From the NCBI GenBank assembly GCA_030038295.1, contig JASHPF010000061.1:1-54410 (forward strand): a stretch of DNA of 54,410 bases, read 5' to 3'. This document shows, piece by piece, positions 7,796-16,242 of this stretch. This DNA is from Streptosporangiaceae bacterium (GTDB lineage: Bacteria > Actinomycetota > Actinomycetes > Streptosporangiales > Streptosporangiaceae). Every line of letters begins with the position of its first letter. The stretch's first letter is position 1. The position numbers and the translations under genes were made by a program. The notes beneath the pieces are model-generated. The model was not told where the DNA came from and made no database searches. It was given only the letters and a program-made list of their open reading frames with translations.

Positions 7796-8830
7796 TCAGC
7801 CGCTGGTCCGCCGCCGCCGCCGCGCCAGTCCGGCGGCCATCCCGCCCGCCACCGCGCCCGCGCCGGCGGCCACGGGCAGCGCCACGAGCGTGACCCTGCG
7901 CGCCGACCGGAACTCGTAGACGGGCCAGCCCCGGCTGCGGGCCGTGCGCAGCAGGTCGCCGTCGGGATTGACCGCGCTCGGGTGGCCGACGATCTCGAGC
8001 ATGGGCAGGTCGTTGGCGGAGTCGCTGTACGCGCTGCAGCGAGACAGGTCGAGACCCTCCCGGCTGGCGAGGGAGACGATCGCGGCCGCCTTCGCCGGGC
8101 CGTGCAACAGCCCGCCGACCAGTCGTCCGGTATAGACGCCGTCCGCGGTCTCGGCCACGGTGCCGAGGGCGCCGGTCAGCCCGAGGCGGCGGGCCAGGAT
8201 CGCGGCCAGCTCGACGGGGGTGGCGGTGACGAGCCAGACGCGCTGGCCGGCGAGCAGGTGCTGCCTGGTCAGCTCCCTCGTCCCGGTCCAGATCCGGTCG
8301 GCGATCGTGTCGTCGTAGATCTCCTCGCCGAGCGCGACGATGTCGTCGACCCGCTGGCCGGCCACGAAGGCCAGGGCAGCCTCCCGCGCGGCCTCGATGT
8401 GGTTCGGATCCTCGATACCGCGCAGCCGGAACGCAACCTGGCTGAGCGTGATCCTGGCGAAATCGGTCGGCCCGAACATCTTGCGCGCGGCGAGTCCCCT
8501 GGCGAAGTGATAGATCGACGCGCCGCGCAGCAGCGTGTTGTCCACATCGAAGAAGGCCGCGGCGCTCGGGTCGGGCAATGGCGGCACCAGGCCGCCGACG
8601 GCTCCGAGGGGCCCGGCGTCCGCGGGCTGGGCGTCCGCGGGCTGGGCGTCCGCGGGCTGAGCATCCGCGGGCTGAGCATCCGCGGGCTGGGCATCCTCAC
8701 GCCGAGCGGCCGTAGCCGGAATGGGCCCGGCAGCGCTGACGTCCGCGTCGCGCGGGTGTCTGCCGAGCCGGGTGAGCACTCCGGACCGGCCGGCCCCTGG
8801 CCGGCCGTCGGGATCGGCCTCGCGGCTCAT
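7796..8830 (-). CDS. HAD-IB family hydrolase (SerB1-like phosphatase)
   Basis: A 344-residue phosphatase of the haloacid dehalogenase superfamily. Catalytic motif I is FFDVDNTLL with Asp95 and Asp97; motif II lies in VWLVTATP and motif III/IV in SAYSDSANDLPML. A C-terminal hydrophobic helix (VALPVAAGAGAVAGGMAAGL) followed by RRRRR suggests membrane tethering. It matches Rv0505c (SerB1) by position and motifs; phosphoserine or a phospholipid-type substrate is possible. The first 90 residues are disordered and include five QPADA repeats encoded by a perfect-length DNA repeat at 8616-8690. The long N-terminus may not all be translated, since other starts are possible nearer the HAD domain. Confidence 0.87.
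   Translation of the reverse strand: MSREADPDGRPGAGRSGVLTRLGRHPRDADVSAAGPIPATAARREDAQPADAQPADAQPADAQPADAQPADAGPLGAVGGLVPPLPDPSAAAFFDVDNTLLRGASIYHFARGLAARKMFGPTDFARITLSQVAFRLRGIEDPNHIEAAREAALAFVAGQRVDDIVALGEEIYDDTIADRIWTGTRELTRQHLLAGQRVWLVTATPVELAAILARRLGLTGALGTVAETADGVYTGRLVGGLLHGPAKAAAIVSLASREGLDLSRCSAYSDSANDLPMLEIVGHPSAVNPDGDLLRTARSRGWPVYEFRSARRVTLVALPVAAGAGAVAGGMAAGLARRRRRTSG
8616..8690. repeat. Tandem repeat, five 15-bp units
   Basis: Five consecutive 15-base units of the form GC(G/A)TCCGCGGGCTG(G/A) encode QPADA repeats in the N-terminus of the HAD protein on the minus strand. Units differ only at two positions, indicating recent slippage-type expansion. Confidence 0.9.
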
Positions 8831-9025
8831 GCCTTCCAGGCTACCGGCGACCCGCGCGCTATCCGCGCCCGGCGCGGCTCCGTCACCAGACCGTCACGCG
8901 ACCGCCACAGATCCGGCACCTTCGCGTTGCTGGCGGGTCGGCACGTCGCGCCGGGCCAAAGACGCTCTAGCCTGGCTCGCCCGGCTGGGCCACAGCACCG
9001 CCTCGCGTCAGGCACCATAGAGGCA

Positions 9026-10738
9026 ATGCATTCTGTGGTAGCGGTGGTCGGTGCCCTCGTGGCCGCGGTCGGCAGCGGCGTCCTGCTGATCCGGTGCTTC
9101 CGCACGCCCCGAGGCGATCTGATCGCCTGGTCCGTCGGCCTGCTCGGACTGCTGGTCAGCCTCGGTGCCCAGGCGATGGGCTACGTGTCTGGCTTCGACG
9201 GGGCAATCTTCCGCGCGATGGAGCTCGGCGGCCAGGTGGTCGCGCCGATGGCGTTCCTCGTCGCGCTGGCGGAAGTGGCCGGTCGCAGTGCGCTCGGCAG
9301 GTTCTGCTCGCGGCTGTACATTGGCGCGCTGGGCCTCGTCGCGTTCGTGGTACTGGCGCTCGACCAGCTCACCACCGCGCGCTTCAGCAAGGCGTTTCCG
9401 CCGGCCGCTACGTTCTACCAGGAACCGCCGAACTACCTGATCATGTACGCGATTGGCCCGGTTACCGTGCTCGTCGCGGTGATCACCGTCGCGATGGTGC
9501 TGGCCCGGTCGGGCCGGCCCGGCTGGCGCGACGCGGTGCCGGCTCAGCTGCTCGGCGGTGTCGCCGCCCTGGCACTGGCCTATCCCGGGCTGGCGGAGCT
9601 GGCGAGCCACCACGTGAAGTTCCATGTGCCGCTTGGCTCGGTTTTCGCGATCCTCTGCGCGCTCGCGGCAGCCCTAGCGTGGCTGGCCGGCCTCCGGAGC
9701 GCCGCACTGCCGCTCGCGGAGCTGCACGGGCAGGCGCCCAGAGCAGACGACCGGGCCGATGCCGGCCGGCGCTCTGACCGGGCGACCGCTGGTCGTTACC
9801 GCGATGGCGACGGATACGACCGGGCTCGTCGATACGAACGCGCCGGCCGGTACGACCGCGGCAACGGACACGCGGACGCTGACGATCATGGCCAGGACAA
9901 CGGCTATCCCGACACCCGCTACCCCGACTCCTACGGCGAGGGCGGCGTCTACCGTGGCGGCGGGCTGTACCGGGAGCAGCGGCCGGGTCGGGACGGGGCC
10001 GGCCGCCGCGGCGACGACTGGGCGGACAGCCGGACTGCGGCCGGGTACGCGGAGTTTGCTACCGGCGACATCCTGCCGGCCGACTTCGCCGCCGCTGAGC
10101 TGTATCGAGACGATGCCGGCCAGGTCTTGGCCGGCGGTGGCTGGCAGTCGCCTCCGGAAGAGGGCGACCGGTGGCCCGTCGACGACAATCGTGGGCGGGC
10201 CGGCCGAGACGACGACCGCAGGGGCACCGGGAATCCGGCCGAGCGCGGGCCACGGGACTCCGGTCGGCGCCACGACGACGACGATCCCGCCGAGCGCAAG
10301 CGGGCGGAACTGTTCGGCCAGATCACGATCTACACGCTGCTCGAGGACCGGATCGAGGCCTTCGACAAACTCACCGAGCGCGTCGTGGCGCAGGTCCGCA
10401 AGCGTGAGCCGGACACGCTGGTGTTCATCGTGCACGCGGTGCCGTCGGCGCCCGCGCAGCGCATCTTGTACCAGGTTTACCGCTCTCGCGCCGCGTATCA
10501 GCGGCACCTGGAGCAGCCCTACATCCACCAGTTCGATCTTGACCGGCGGCCCCTCGTGCTCGCCACGAACGTCGTCGAGCTCGGCCTCCAGCAGGCCAAG
10601 GTCTCGCCGTTCCCGTCGGTGGCCGAGCTATTCCCGGAACCTGGCTACGACACCTCCGGCTTCGAACGGCCCGACTACCTGCGCGATTACGGCCGGAATC
10701 CCGCGCAGCCGGGCGGCGGGCGGCGGGAGTACCGGTGA
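9026..10738 (+). CDS. Multi-pass membrane protein with C-terminal antibiotic-biosynthesis-monooxygenase-like domain
   Basis: A 570-residue protein with three parts. Residues 1-230 contain about seven hydrophobic helices (for example VVAVVGALVAAVGSGVLLI and LIAWSVGLLGLLVSLG). Residues 235-425 form a charged, Gly/Arg/Asp/Tyr-rich linker with repeats such as RYDR and GRYRDGDGYDR. Residues 427-540 resemble an ABM ferredoxin-like domain: AELFGQITIYTLLEDRIEAF, then LVFIVHAVPSAPAQRILYQV and YRSRAAYQRHLEQP. ABM domains often bind small aromatics or heme. The frame is open far upstream, antisense to the HAD gene; the membrane domain begins at ATG 9026. The stop overlaps the glutaredoxin start (GTGA), so the two are translationally coupled. 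Confidence 0.82.
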   Translation: MHSVVAVVGALVAAVGSGVLLIRCFRTPRGDLIAWSVGLLGLLVSLGAQAMGYVSGFDGAIFRAMELGGQVVAPMAFLVALAEVAGRSALGRFCSRLYIGALGLVAFVVLALDQLTTARFSKAFPPAATFYQEPPNYLIMYAIGPVTVLVAVITVAMVLARSGRPGWRDAVPAQLLGGVAALALAYPGLAELASHHVKFHVPLGSVFAILCALAAALAWLAGLRSAALPLAELHGQAPRADDRADAGRRSDRATAGRYRDGDGYDRARRYERAGRYDRGNGHADADDHGQDNGYPDTRYPDSYGEGGVYRGGGLYREQRPGRDGAGRRGDDWADSRTAAGYAEFATGDILPADFAAAELYRDDAGQVLAGGGWQSPPEEGDRWPVDDNRGRAGRDDDRRGTGNPAERGPRDSGRRHDDDDPAERKRAELFGQITIYTLLEDRIEAFDKLTERVVAQVRKREPDTLVFIVHAVPSAPAQRILYQVYRSRAAYQRHLEQPYIHQFDLDRRPLVLATNVVELGLQQAKVSPFPSVAELFPEPGYDTSGFERPDYLRDYGRNPAQPGGGRREYR

Positions 10739-10983
10739 GCGGGCAGCCGCACCGCGTGACGCTGCTGACCCGGCCCGGCTGTCACCTGTGCGAGGATGCC
10801 CGGGCCGTCGTTGCCAGGGTGGCGGCCGACCTCGCGGTCGGCTGGGAGGAGCGGGACATCACCGCGTCGCCCGACGATCTTGCGCGGTACTCGGACATGA
10901 TTCCGGTCACGCTCGTCGACGGGGTCCAGCACGACTTCTGGCGGGTGAGCGAGGAGCGCCTGCGCGCCGCTCTGCTGGGCTGA
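10735..10983 (+). CDS. Glutaredoxin-like protein
   Basis: An 82-residue thioredoxin-fold protein with the redox motif RPGCHLCEDA near the N-terminus and the cis-proline segment DMIPVTLVDG. It belongs to the DUF836/glutaredoxin-like family represented by Rv0508 in the same position upstream of hemA. The GTG start overlaps the stop codon of the membrane-ABM gene by four bases. A thiol-disulfide role with the neighbouring membrane protein is plausible but not shown. Confidence 0.9.
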   Translation: MSGQPHRVTLLTRPGCHLCEDARAVVARVAADLAVGWEERDITASPDDLARYSDMIPVTLVDGVQHDFWRVSEERLRAALLG

Positions 10984-11060
10984 CGCGGCCGCGATGAGCT
11001 AGCCAGCTCGCCAGGGAAGCAGCCGCAGATGAGCCCGGGTTCGGCTGCCGACCGGCGACT

Positions 11061-11078
11061 TTGTGCAAACGTTCACAA
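11061..11078. promoter_or_regulatory. Rex operator (ROP) upstream of rex-hemACDB
   Basis: TTGTGCAAACGTTCACAA is an 18-base inverted repeat matching the Rex consensus TTGTGAANNNNTTCACAA at all but one position of the two halves. It lies 102 bases before the rex ATG. Rex leaves such sites when NADH rises, so the operon should be induced when respiration is limited. Confidence 0.87.
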
Positions 11079-11089
11079 GGGCGTACGGT
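11061..11089 (+). promoter_or_regulatory. Putative promoter overlapping the Rex operator
   Basis: TTGTGC (11061-11066) can serve as -35 and TACGGT (11084-11089) as -10, with exactly 17 bases between them. The operator thus covers the -35 box and most of the spacer, the geometry of direct repression. Transcription would start near 11096, leaving a leader of about 65 bases with AGGAGGA in front of rex. Confidence 0.55.
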
Positions 11090-11162
11090 GAGACATCGAG
11101 AGCAACGCGCGGCTGCTCCGGTTCGCGCATTCGTCATACCGAGTCCCCAGGAGGACCGGCGC

Positions 11163-12182
11163 ATGTCCCGCCGTCCGGCCACGGCCGGCCGTTCGGCCGC
11201 TCCGCGCGGCAGTGTCGCCCGCGGTAGCGCCACCCGCGGCGGTAATGGCGCCGCTGCCGACGGCGTGCCGCCGAGTGGCGGTCACGGCATCCCGGATGCG
11301 ACCGTCGCGCGGCTTCCGGTCTACCTCCGCGTCCTGTACGCGCTCGCGGACCGCGGCGTGGCGACGGTGTCGAGCGAGGAACTGGCCGCGGCCGCCGGGG
11401 TGAACTCGGCCAAGCTCCGCAAGGACCTCTCCCATCTCGGCTCCTATGGCACCCGCGGCGTCGGCTACGACGTCGACTACCTCGTCTACCAGGTCTCCCG
11501 CGAGCTGGGGCTGACCCACGACTGGCCGGTGCTCATCGTCGGCGCGGGCAACCTGGGCCGTGCGCTCGCGAACTACGGCGGCTTCGCCTCCCGCGGGTTC
11601 CGCATCGCGGCGCTGGTCGACAGCGACCCCGCGGTCGTCGGCACCGTGATCGCCCGGCACACCGTGCGCAGCGCGGCCGACATCGAAGACGTCATCCGGC
11701 GTTTCGATGTGGCGATCGGAGTCATCGCCACCCCGGCGCCGGTCGCCCAGAATGTCTGCGATCGCCTGGTGGCGGCGGGCGTCACGAGTATCTTGAATTT
11801 CGCGCCGGTGGTACTCGGTGTGCCCTCCGGCGTTGAGGTGCGTAAGGTCGACCTGTCGATCGAATTGCAGATCCTGGCTTTCCACGCGCTGCGGCGCGGC
11901 GCGGCCGTCGGGCCCACGGACCGCCGGCGGGATAGCCACCTCGCCGGTCGGCGAGCCGACGGCGAGCCGCGGACGGCGACGGGAACACCGGACGGGCCGC
12001 CTGGCGGCGGGCGCCCCGAGGACCTGGACCGGAGCGTGGCCGAGCTGACCACGCCGGCGCACCTGGATGTGGCTGCCGGGCTGGCAGCCGCCGGGCCGCT
12101 CGACGGCGCGGCCGACTACACCGCGCCCGAGCGCGGCACGCCCGACGATTATGAGACAGGAGTCCAGGCGGTAGGCACATGA
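11163..12182 (+). CDS. rex: Redox-sensing transcriptional repressor Rex
   Basis: A 339-residue NADH-sensing repressor. After a 45-residue Gly/Ala/Arg-rich N-terminus come the winged helix (VATVSSEELAAAAGVNSAKL, RKDLSHLGSYGTRGVGY) and the Rossmann NAD(H) domain with LIVGAGNLGRALANYGGF and GVIATPAPVAQNVCDRLVAAG. The helix that swaps between subunits (SIELQILAFHAL) follows. A disordered tail of about 75 residues beyond the usual Rex length is unusual but seen in some actinomycetes. The ATG at 11163 follows AGGAGGACCGGCGC. The stop overlaps hemA by four bases (ATGA), so the regulator is encoded in the operon it controls. Confidence 0.96.
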   Translation: MSRRPATAGRSAAPRGSVARGSATRGGNGAAADGVPPSGGHGIPDATVARLPVYLRVLYALADRGVATVSSEELAAAAGVNSAKLRKDLSHLGSYGTRGVGYDVDYLVYQVSRELGLTHDWPVLIVGAGNLGRALANYGGFASRGFRIAALVDSDPAVVGTVIARHTVRSAADIEDVIRRFDVAIGVIATPAPVAQNVCDRLVAAGVTSILNFAPVVLGVPSGVEVRKVDLSIELQILAFHALRRGAAVGPTDRRRDSHLAGRRADGEPRTATGTPDGPPGGGRPEDLDRSVAELTTPAHLDVAAGLAAAGPLDGAADYTAPERGTPDDYETGVQAVGT

Positions 12183-13615
12183 GCGTTCTGGTCGTCGGCC
12201 TGAGCCACAAGGGCGCGCCACTCGCGACGCTCGAGCGGGTCGCGCTGACCGGTGACGCCCTGGACAAGCTGCTGCATGACGTCGCCAGGGCCGACGACGT
12301 GGCCGGCGCCCTCGTCCTGAGCACCTGCAACCGGGTCGAGGTCTACGCCGAAGTGGAGAAGTTCCACAGCGCCGTGGCCGCCATCTATGAACTGCTGTCC
12401 CGGCACTCGCACGTGCCGCCCGCGGAGCTCACATCGTGCCTGTACGTGCACTACCAGGACCGTGCCGTGCAGCACCTGCTGACCGTGGCCTGCGGGCTTG
12501 ACTCGATGGTCGTGGGCGAGAGCCAGATCCTCGGCCAGCTCCGTCAGGCGCTGCGGCTAGCCAGGGACCGGAACACGCTCGGCCGGACCCTGTCCGACCT
12601 CGGCTCGCTTGCGCTGCGCGCGGGCAAGCGCGCGCAGTCGGAGACGAGCATCGGCGCGGCCGGCGCGAGCCTGATCAGCCTCGGCCTGCAGGTAGCCGCC
12701 CGGCATTTCGACGGGAACGGGCTCGGGCGTGACGACGGTATCTCGCCCGCTGCACCGCCATCCGCCCTCGCCGGGAAGCGCGTGCTGGTCATCGGCGCCG
12801 GCGCCATGAGCGCGCTGGCCGCCGCGAGCCTGGCCAGGGTCGGCGCCGCCGAGCTCGTGGTCGCGAGCCGGACAAGGCAGCGGGCGCAGCGGCTGGCCGC
12901 GTCGGCCGGAGGCCGCGCGGCCGACATGGCGGACGTGGTCGCGGAACTGGCTACCGCGGACCTGGTTGTCACGTGCACCGGCGCATCCGGGCACGTCATC
13001 ACGGCGGACATGGTCGACGAGGCGCTCCGCCAGCGGACCGCCGCACGCTCCGGACCGCAGACCCGGTCGTCGGCAGCCGGCCTCGTGCTGCTGGACCTGG
13101 CCATGCCGCGGGACGTCGAGCCGACCGTGGCCACGCTGACCGGCGTAGCGCTGACCGATCTGCAGACCCTGGCCGCCGACGGTCACCCGGCGTTCGAGCC
13201 TAGCGACCGGCAGATCGGCGAGGTCCGCAAGATCATGGCCGAGGAGCTGGCCGCGCACACGTCGGCAACCCGCGCGGCGACGGTGACACCGACGGTCGTC
13301 GCGCTGCGAGCCAAGGCCGCCAGCGTCGTCGACGCCGAGCTCGCCCGGCTCGCGGGCCGGCTCGACGGGCTGGACGCCGCGGCGATGGATGAGGTGGCGA
13401 AGTCCATGCGCCGGGTCACCGACAAGCTGTTGCACGACCCCACCGTCCGGGTGAAGGAACTGGCCGGCGCCCCGGGCGCCGATAGCTATGAAGACGCGTT
13501 GCGCGTCTTGTTCGATCTCGACCCCGCGGCGGTGCAAGCTGTTGCCCAGGCCGACGCCCAGCTGGCCGGCTGGCCGCAGGGCCCGACGATTCAGGCGGAC
13601 CGGGAGGAACGATGA
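12179..13615 (+). CDS. hemA: Glutamyl-tRNA reductase
   Basis: A 478-residue NADPH-dependent enzyme that reduces glutamyl-tRNA(Glu) to glutamate-1-semialdehyde, the first committed step of C5 tetrapyrrole synthesis. The catalytic nucleophile is Cys50 in LSTCNRVEVY; the substrate motif CGLDSMVVGESQILGQ and the NADPH motif VLVIGAGAMSALAAASLARV follow, and the C-terminal dimerisation helices include MDEVAKSMRRVTDKLLHDP. It overlaps rex upstream and hemC downstream by four bases each, indicating translational coupling. The family segment usually reading ALRVGKRAHTET is ALRAGKRAQSET here, a mild variant. Confidence 0.97.
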   Translation: MSVLVVGLSHKGAPLATLERVALTGDALDKLLHDVARADDVAGALVLSTCNRVEVYAEVEKFHSAVAAIYELLSRHSHVPPAELTSCLYVHYQDRAVQHLLTVACGLDSMVVGESQILGQLRQALRLARDRNTLGRTLSDLGSLALRAGKRAQSETSIGAAGASLISLGLQVAARHFDGNGLGRDDGISPAAPPSALAGKRVLVIGAGAMSALAAASLARVGAAELVVASRTRQRAQRLAASAGGRAADMADVVAELATADLVVTCTGASGHVITADMVDEALRQRTAARSGPQTRSSAAGLVLLDLAMPRDVEPTVATLTGVALTDLQTLAADGHPAFEPSDRQIGEVRKIMAEELAAHTSATRAATVTPTVVALRAKAASVVDAELARLAGRLDGLDAAAMDEVAKSMRRVTDKLLHDPTVRVKELAGAPGADSYEDALRVLFDLDPAAVQAVAQADAQLAGWPQGPTIQADREER

Positions 13616-14556
13616 GCGGCGCTCCGCTGCGCCTCGGCTCACGCCGCAGCCCCATGGCGATGGCCCAGTCTCGCCTGGTCGGCGACGCGATCACGGCACG
13701 AAGCGGGCGAGAGGTCCGCTACGTGGGCGTAGAGTCCGCGGGCGACCAGAGCCCTGGCCTGCTGACCCAGATCGGCGGCACCGGCGTATTCGTCAGCTCG
13801 CTGCGGGCCAGCCTGCTGGCGGGTGACATCGACGTCGCAGTGCACTCGCTCAAGGACCTGCCCGTCGGTCCGGCGACCGGCATCGTGCTCGCCGCGGTGC
13901 CGGTCAGGGACGATCCGCGGGACGCGCTGGTGACCCGTGACGGTGCGAAGCTTGCGGACCTGCCGCACCGGGCCACCATCGGCACGGGCTCGCCGCGCCG
14001 GGCCGCGCAGCTGCTGCTGCTGCGCCCGGACGTCCGCCCCGTGCCGGTCCGCGGCAACGCGGGCACCCGGCTGGCCAAGGTTGAGAACGCCGAACTCGAC
14101 GCCGTCGTCCTCGGCTACGCCGGGCTGGCGCGGATCGGGCGCCTCGACGCGGTGACCCAGGTCTTCGAGCCGGACGAGATGCTGCCCGCCGCCGGCCAGG
14201 GCGCGCTCGCGGTTGAGTGCAGCGAGGCTAGGGAAGATCTCGTTGCGCTACTCCGCTGCGTGGACGACCCGGTCAGCCGGGCGGCGACGACGGCGGAGCG
14301 CAGTCTGCTCGGCGGCCTGATGGCCGGCTGCGCGGCGCCGGTCGGGGCCTACGCCGCCGGGGTGGACGAGCTTTCGCTGCACGGCGCCGTCGTGGCGGCG
14401 GACGGGGGAAGGGCGCTCCGCGGCAGTGTGAGCGGCCCGCTGGCGGCAGCCGAGCTAATCGGTCGCCAGCTGGCCGCGGACCTGCTCGGCCGGGGCGCGG
14501 CAAGTGTGATGGCTGTGTCCGGCGGACACCTCAGTAGCGGGGACGATGAACAGTGA
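13612..14556 (+). CDS. hemC: Hydroxymethylbilane synthase (porphobilinogen deaminase)
   Basis: A 314-residue enzyme that joins four porphobilinogens into hydroxymethylbilane. Motifs: LRLGSRRSPMAMAQSRLV at the N-terminus, AVHSLKDLPV, TIGTGSPRRAAQLLLLRPD, PVRGNAGTRLAKV and the dipyrromethane-cofactor cysteine, Cys240, in LMAGCAAPVGAYA. It starts with an ATGA overlap on hemA and ends with a GTGA overlap into hemD. Length is standard. Confidence 0.97.
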   Translation: MSGAPLRLGSRRSPMAMAQSRLVGDAITARSGREVRYVGVESAGDQSPGLLTQIGGTGVFVSSLRASLLAGDIDVAVHSLKDLPVGPATGIVLAAVPVRDDPRDALVTRDGAKLADLPHRATIGTGSPRRAAQLLLLRPDVRPVPVRGNAGTRLAKVENAELDAVVLGYAGLARIGRLDAVTQVFEPDEMLPAAGQGALAVECSEAREDLVALLRCVDDPVSRAATTAERSLLGGLMAGCAAPVGAYAAGVDELSLHGAVVAADGGRALRGSVSGPLAAAELIGRQLAADLLGRGAASVMAVSGGHLSSGDDEQ

Positions 14557-16199
14557 ACCCCACACCCACGACCAGGAAGGTCGGTAAGCAGGCCAGGCCG
14601 GCGAGCGACAGGACCGGCGGGCGCACCGCGGATGCCCGGGTGGCCGGCTGGGTCGCCTTCGTGGGTGCCGGCCTCGGCGACGAGAACCTGCTGACGGTCC
14701 GGGCCGCCGCGCTCATCGGGCGCGCGGATCTGGTGGTCGCGTCGCAGTGGCTCGGCGAGCGGCTCGGGCACCTGCTGAAGCCCGATGCGATGCTGGCCGA
14801 TTCCGACGCCCAGCTGCAGGACCCGAAGCTGCTGATCAAGGCGGCCAAGGCCGGCCAGCTGGCGGTCCGGCTCGTGCCCGGCGACCCGTTCCTGTTCGGT
14901 ACCGCGGCGGCCGAGGCAGCCGCGTGCGCGAAGGCAAGGGTGCCGTTCGAGGTTGTGCCCGGGGTGTCGGCCGCCACCGCCGTGCCCACGTACGCTGGCA
15001 TCCCGCTGACCACCGACGCCAGCGGCGAGGTGCGGATCATCCACGCGAGCGACGCCAGCCGGGTGTCGGCGACCGATGGCACGCTGGTCATCCTGGGGGC
15101 CGAGAACGGCCCGGTGGACCTCGGCAAGATGCTGCTGGCGGCGGGCTGGGCGGAGGACACGCCGTTCGCGATCACCTGGAACGGCACCACCACCGAACAG
15201 CACACCGTGGTGGGCGCGCTCGGCTCGGTCTCCGCCGACCTGAAGGCCGCCGGGGTGAGCATGCTCACCGCGCACGGCCCGGCTGTCGCGGTGGTCGGAG
15301 ACGGCGTCACCGCGCAGGCGGCGCTGTCCTGGTTCGAGACCAAGCCGCTGTTCGGCTGGCGGGTGCTGGTTCCGCGCACCAAGGAGCAGGCGGACGAGGT
15401 TTCTGACCTGCTGCGGGCCCGTGGTGCCGTGCCCGAGCAGGTGCCGACGATCGCGGTGGAGCCGCCGCGAACGCCGCAGCAGATGGAGCGCGCCGTCAAG
15501 GGCCTGGTCACCGGCCGGTACCAGTGGGTCGGGTTCACGTCGGTCAACGCGGTCCGGGCGATCAGGGAGAAGTTCGAGGAGTACGGCCTGGATGCCAGGG
15601 CCTTCGCCGGCGTGAAGGTTGCCGCCGTCGGCGAGCAGACCGCGACGGCGCTGCGCGAGTTCGGCATCATGCCGGACCTGGTGCCGGACGGCGAGCAGTC
15701 GGCCGAGGGCCTGGCAGACGCCTGGCCCGCCTATGACGAGGTGCTGGACCCGATCAACCGAGTGCTGCTGCCGCGCGCCGACATCGCGACCGAGGGGCTG
15801 CTCTCCAGGCTCACCGAGCTGGGCTGGGAGGCCGAGGACGTCACCGCCTACCGGACGGTCCGCGCCGCACCGCCGCCTGCCGCGGTCCGTGAGGCGATCA
15901 AGGGTGGCGGCTTCGACGCAGTGCTGTTCACCTCGTCGTCCACGGTGCGCAACCTGATCGGCATCGCGGGCAAGCCGCACGCGGTGACGGTGATCGCGGT
16001 CATCGGCCCGCAGACGGCCAAGACCGCGGCCGAGTTCGGCCTCCGGGTCGACGTGGTCGCGGCCAAGCCCTCGGTCAGCGCGCTGGTCGAAGCGCTCGCC
16101 GCACACGGCGCGGCGTTGCGAGACGCCGCGATCGAGGCCGGTGAGCCGGTCCGCAAGCCCAGTGAGCGCCGCCGTGGCGCCCGCCGCCGGATCAGGTGA
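14553..16199 (+). CDS. Bifunctional uroporphyrinogen-III C-methyltransferase / uroporphyrinogen-III synthase
   Basis: A 548-residue fusion usual in actinobacteria. Residues 28-270 are the SAM-dependent SUMT domain (VAFVGAGLGDENLLTVRAA, LVPGDPFLFG, VPGVSAATAVPTYAGIPLT), leading to sirohaem and cobalamin precursors. Residues 285-535 are the HemD domain (GWRVLVPRTKEQADEVSDLL, VGFTSVNAVRAI, LLPRADIATEGL, VLFTSSSTVRNLIG), which cyclises hydroxymethylbilane to uroporphyrinogen III. One polypeptide thus stands at the branch point between heme and siroheme/B12. It starts GTG overlapping the hemC stop. The C-terminus is Arg-rich (RRRGARRRIR). Confidence 0.95.
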   Translation: MNPTPTTRKVGKQARPASDRTGGRTADARVAGWVAFVGAGLGDENLLTVRAAALIGRADLVVASQWLGERLGHLLKPDAMLADSDAQLQDPKLLIKAAKAGQLAVRLVPGDPFLFGTAAAEAAACAKARVPFEVVPGVSAATAVPTYAGIPLTTDASGEVRIIHASDASRVSATDGTLVILGAENGPVDLGKMLLAAGWAEDTPFAITWNGTTTEQHTVVGALGSVSADLKAAGVSMLTAHGPAVAVVGDGVTAQAALSWFETKPLFGWRVLVPRTKEQADEVSDLLRARGAVPEQVPTIAVEPPRTPQQMERAVKGLVTGRYQWVGFTSVNAVRAIREKFEEYGLDARAFAGVKVAAVGEQTATALREFGIMPDLVPDGEQSAEGLADAWPAYDEVLDPINRVLLPRADIATEGLLSRLTELGWEAEDVTAYRTVRAAPPPAAVREAIKGGGFDAVLFTSSSTVRNLIGIAGKPHAVTVIAVIGPQTAKTAAEFGLRVDVVAAKPSVSALVEALAAHGAALRDAAIEAGEPVRKPSERRRGARRRIR

Positions 16200-16242
16200 G
16201 GCCCGTGCCGGCCACCGCGAGCGCGCGACCCCCGGAGTCACT

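Noticed and set aside
8616-8690. CRISPR-like array
   Set aside because: The 15-bp units are directly adjacent with no spacers and encode an in-frame pentapeptide; it is a coding minisatellite. No CRISPR array was seen in the window.
7982-9025. Long open frame continuous with the membrane-ABM gene, antisense to the HAD phosphatase
   Set aside because: The translated extension is low-complexity and has no membrane or domain features; the HAD gene on the opposite strand has clear catalytic motifs, and the membrane domain starts cleanly at ATG 9026.
14349-16241. 630-codon minus-strand open frame
   Set aside because: It is antisense to hemC and hemD, both well supported; the product is Arg/Gly/His-rich without motifs, a usual shadow in very GC-rich DNA.
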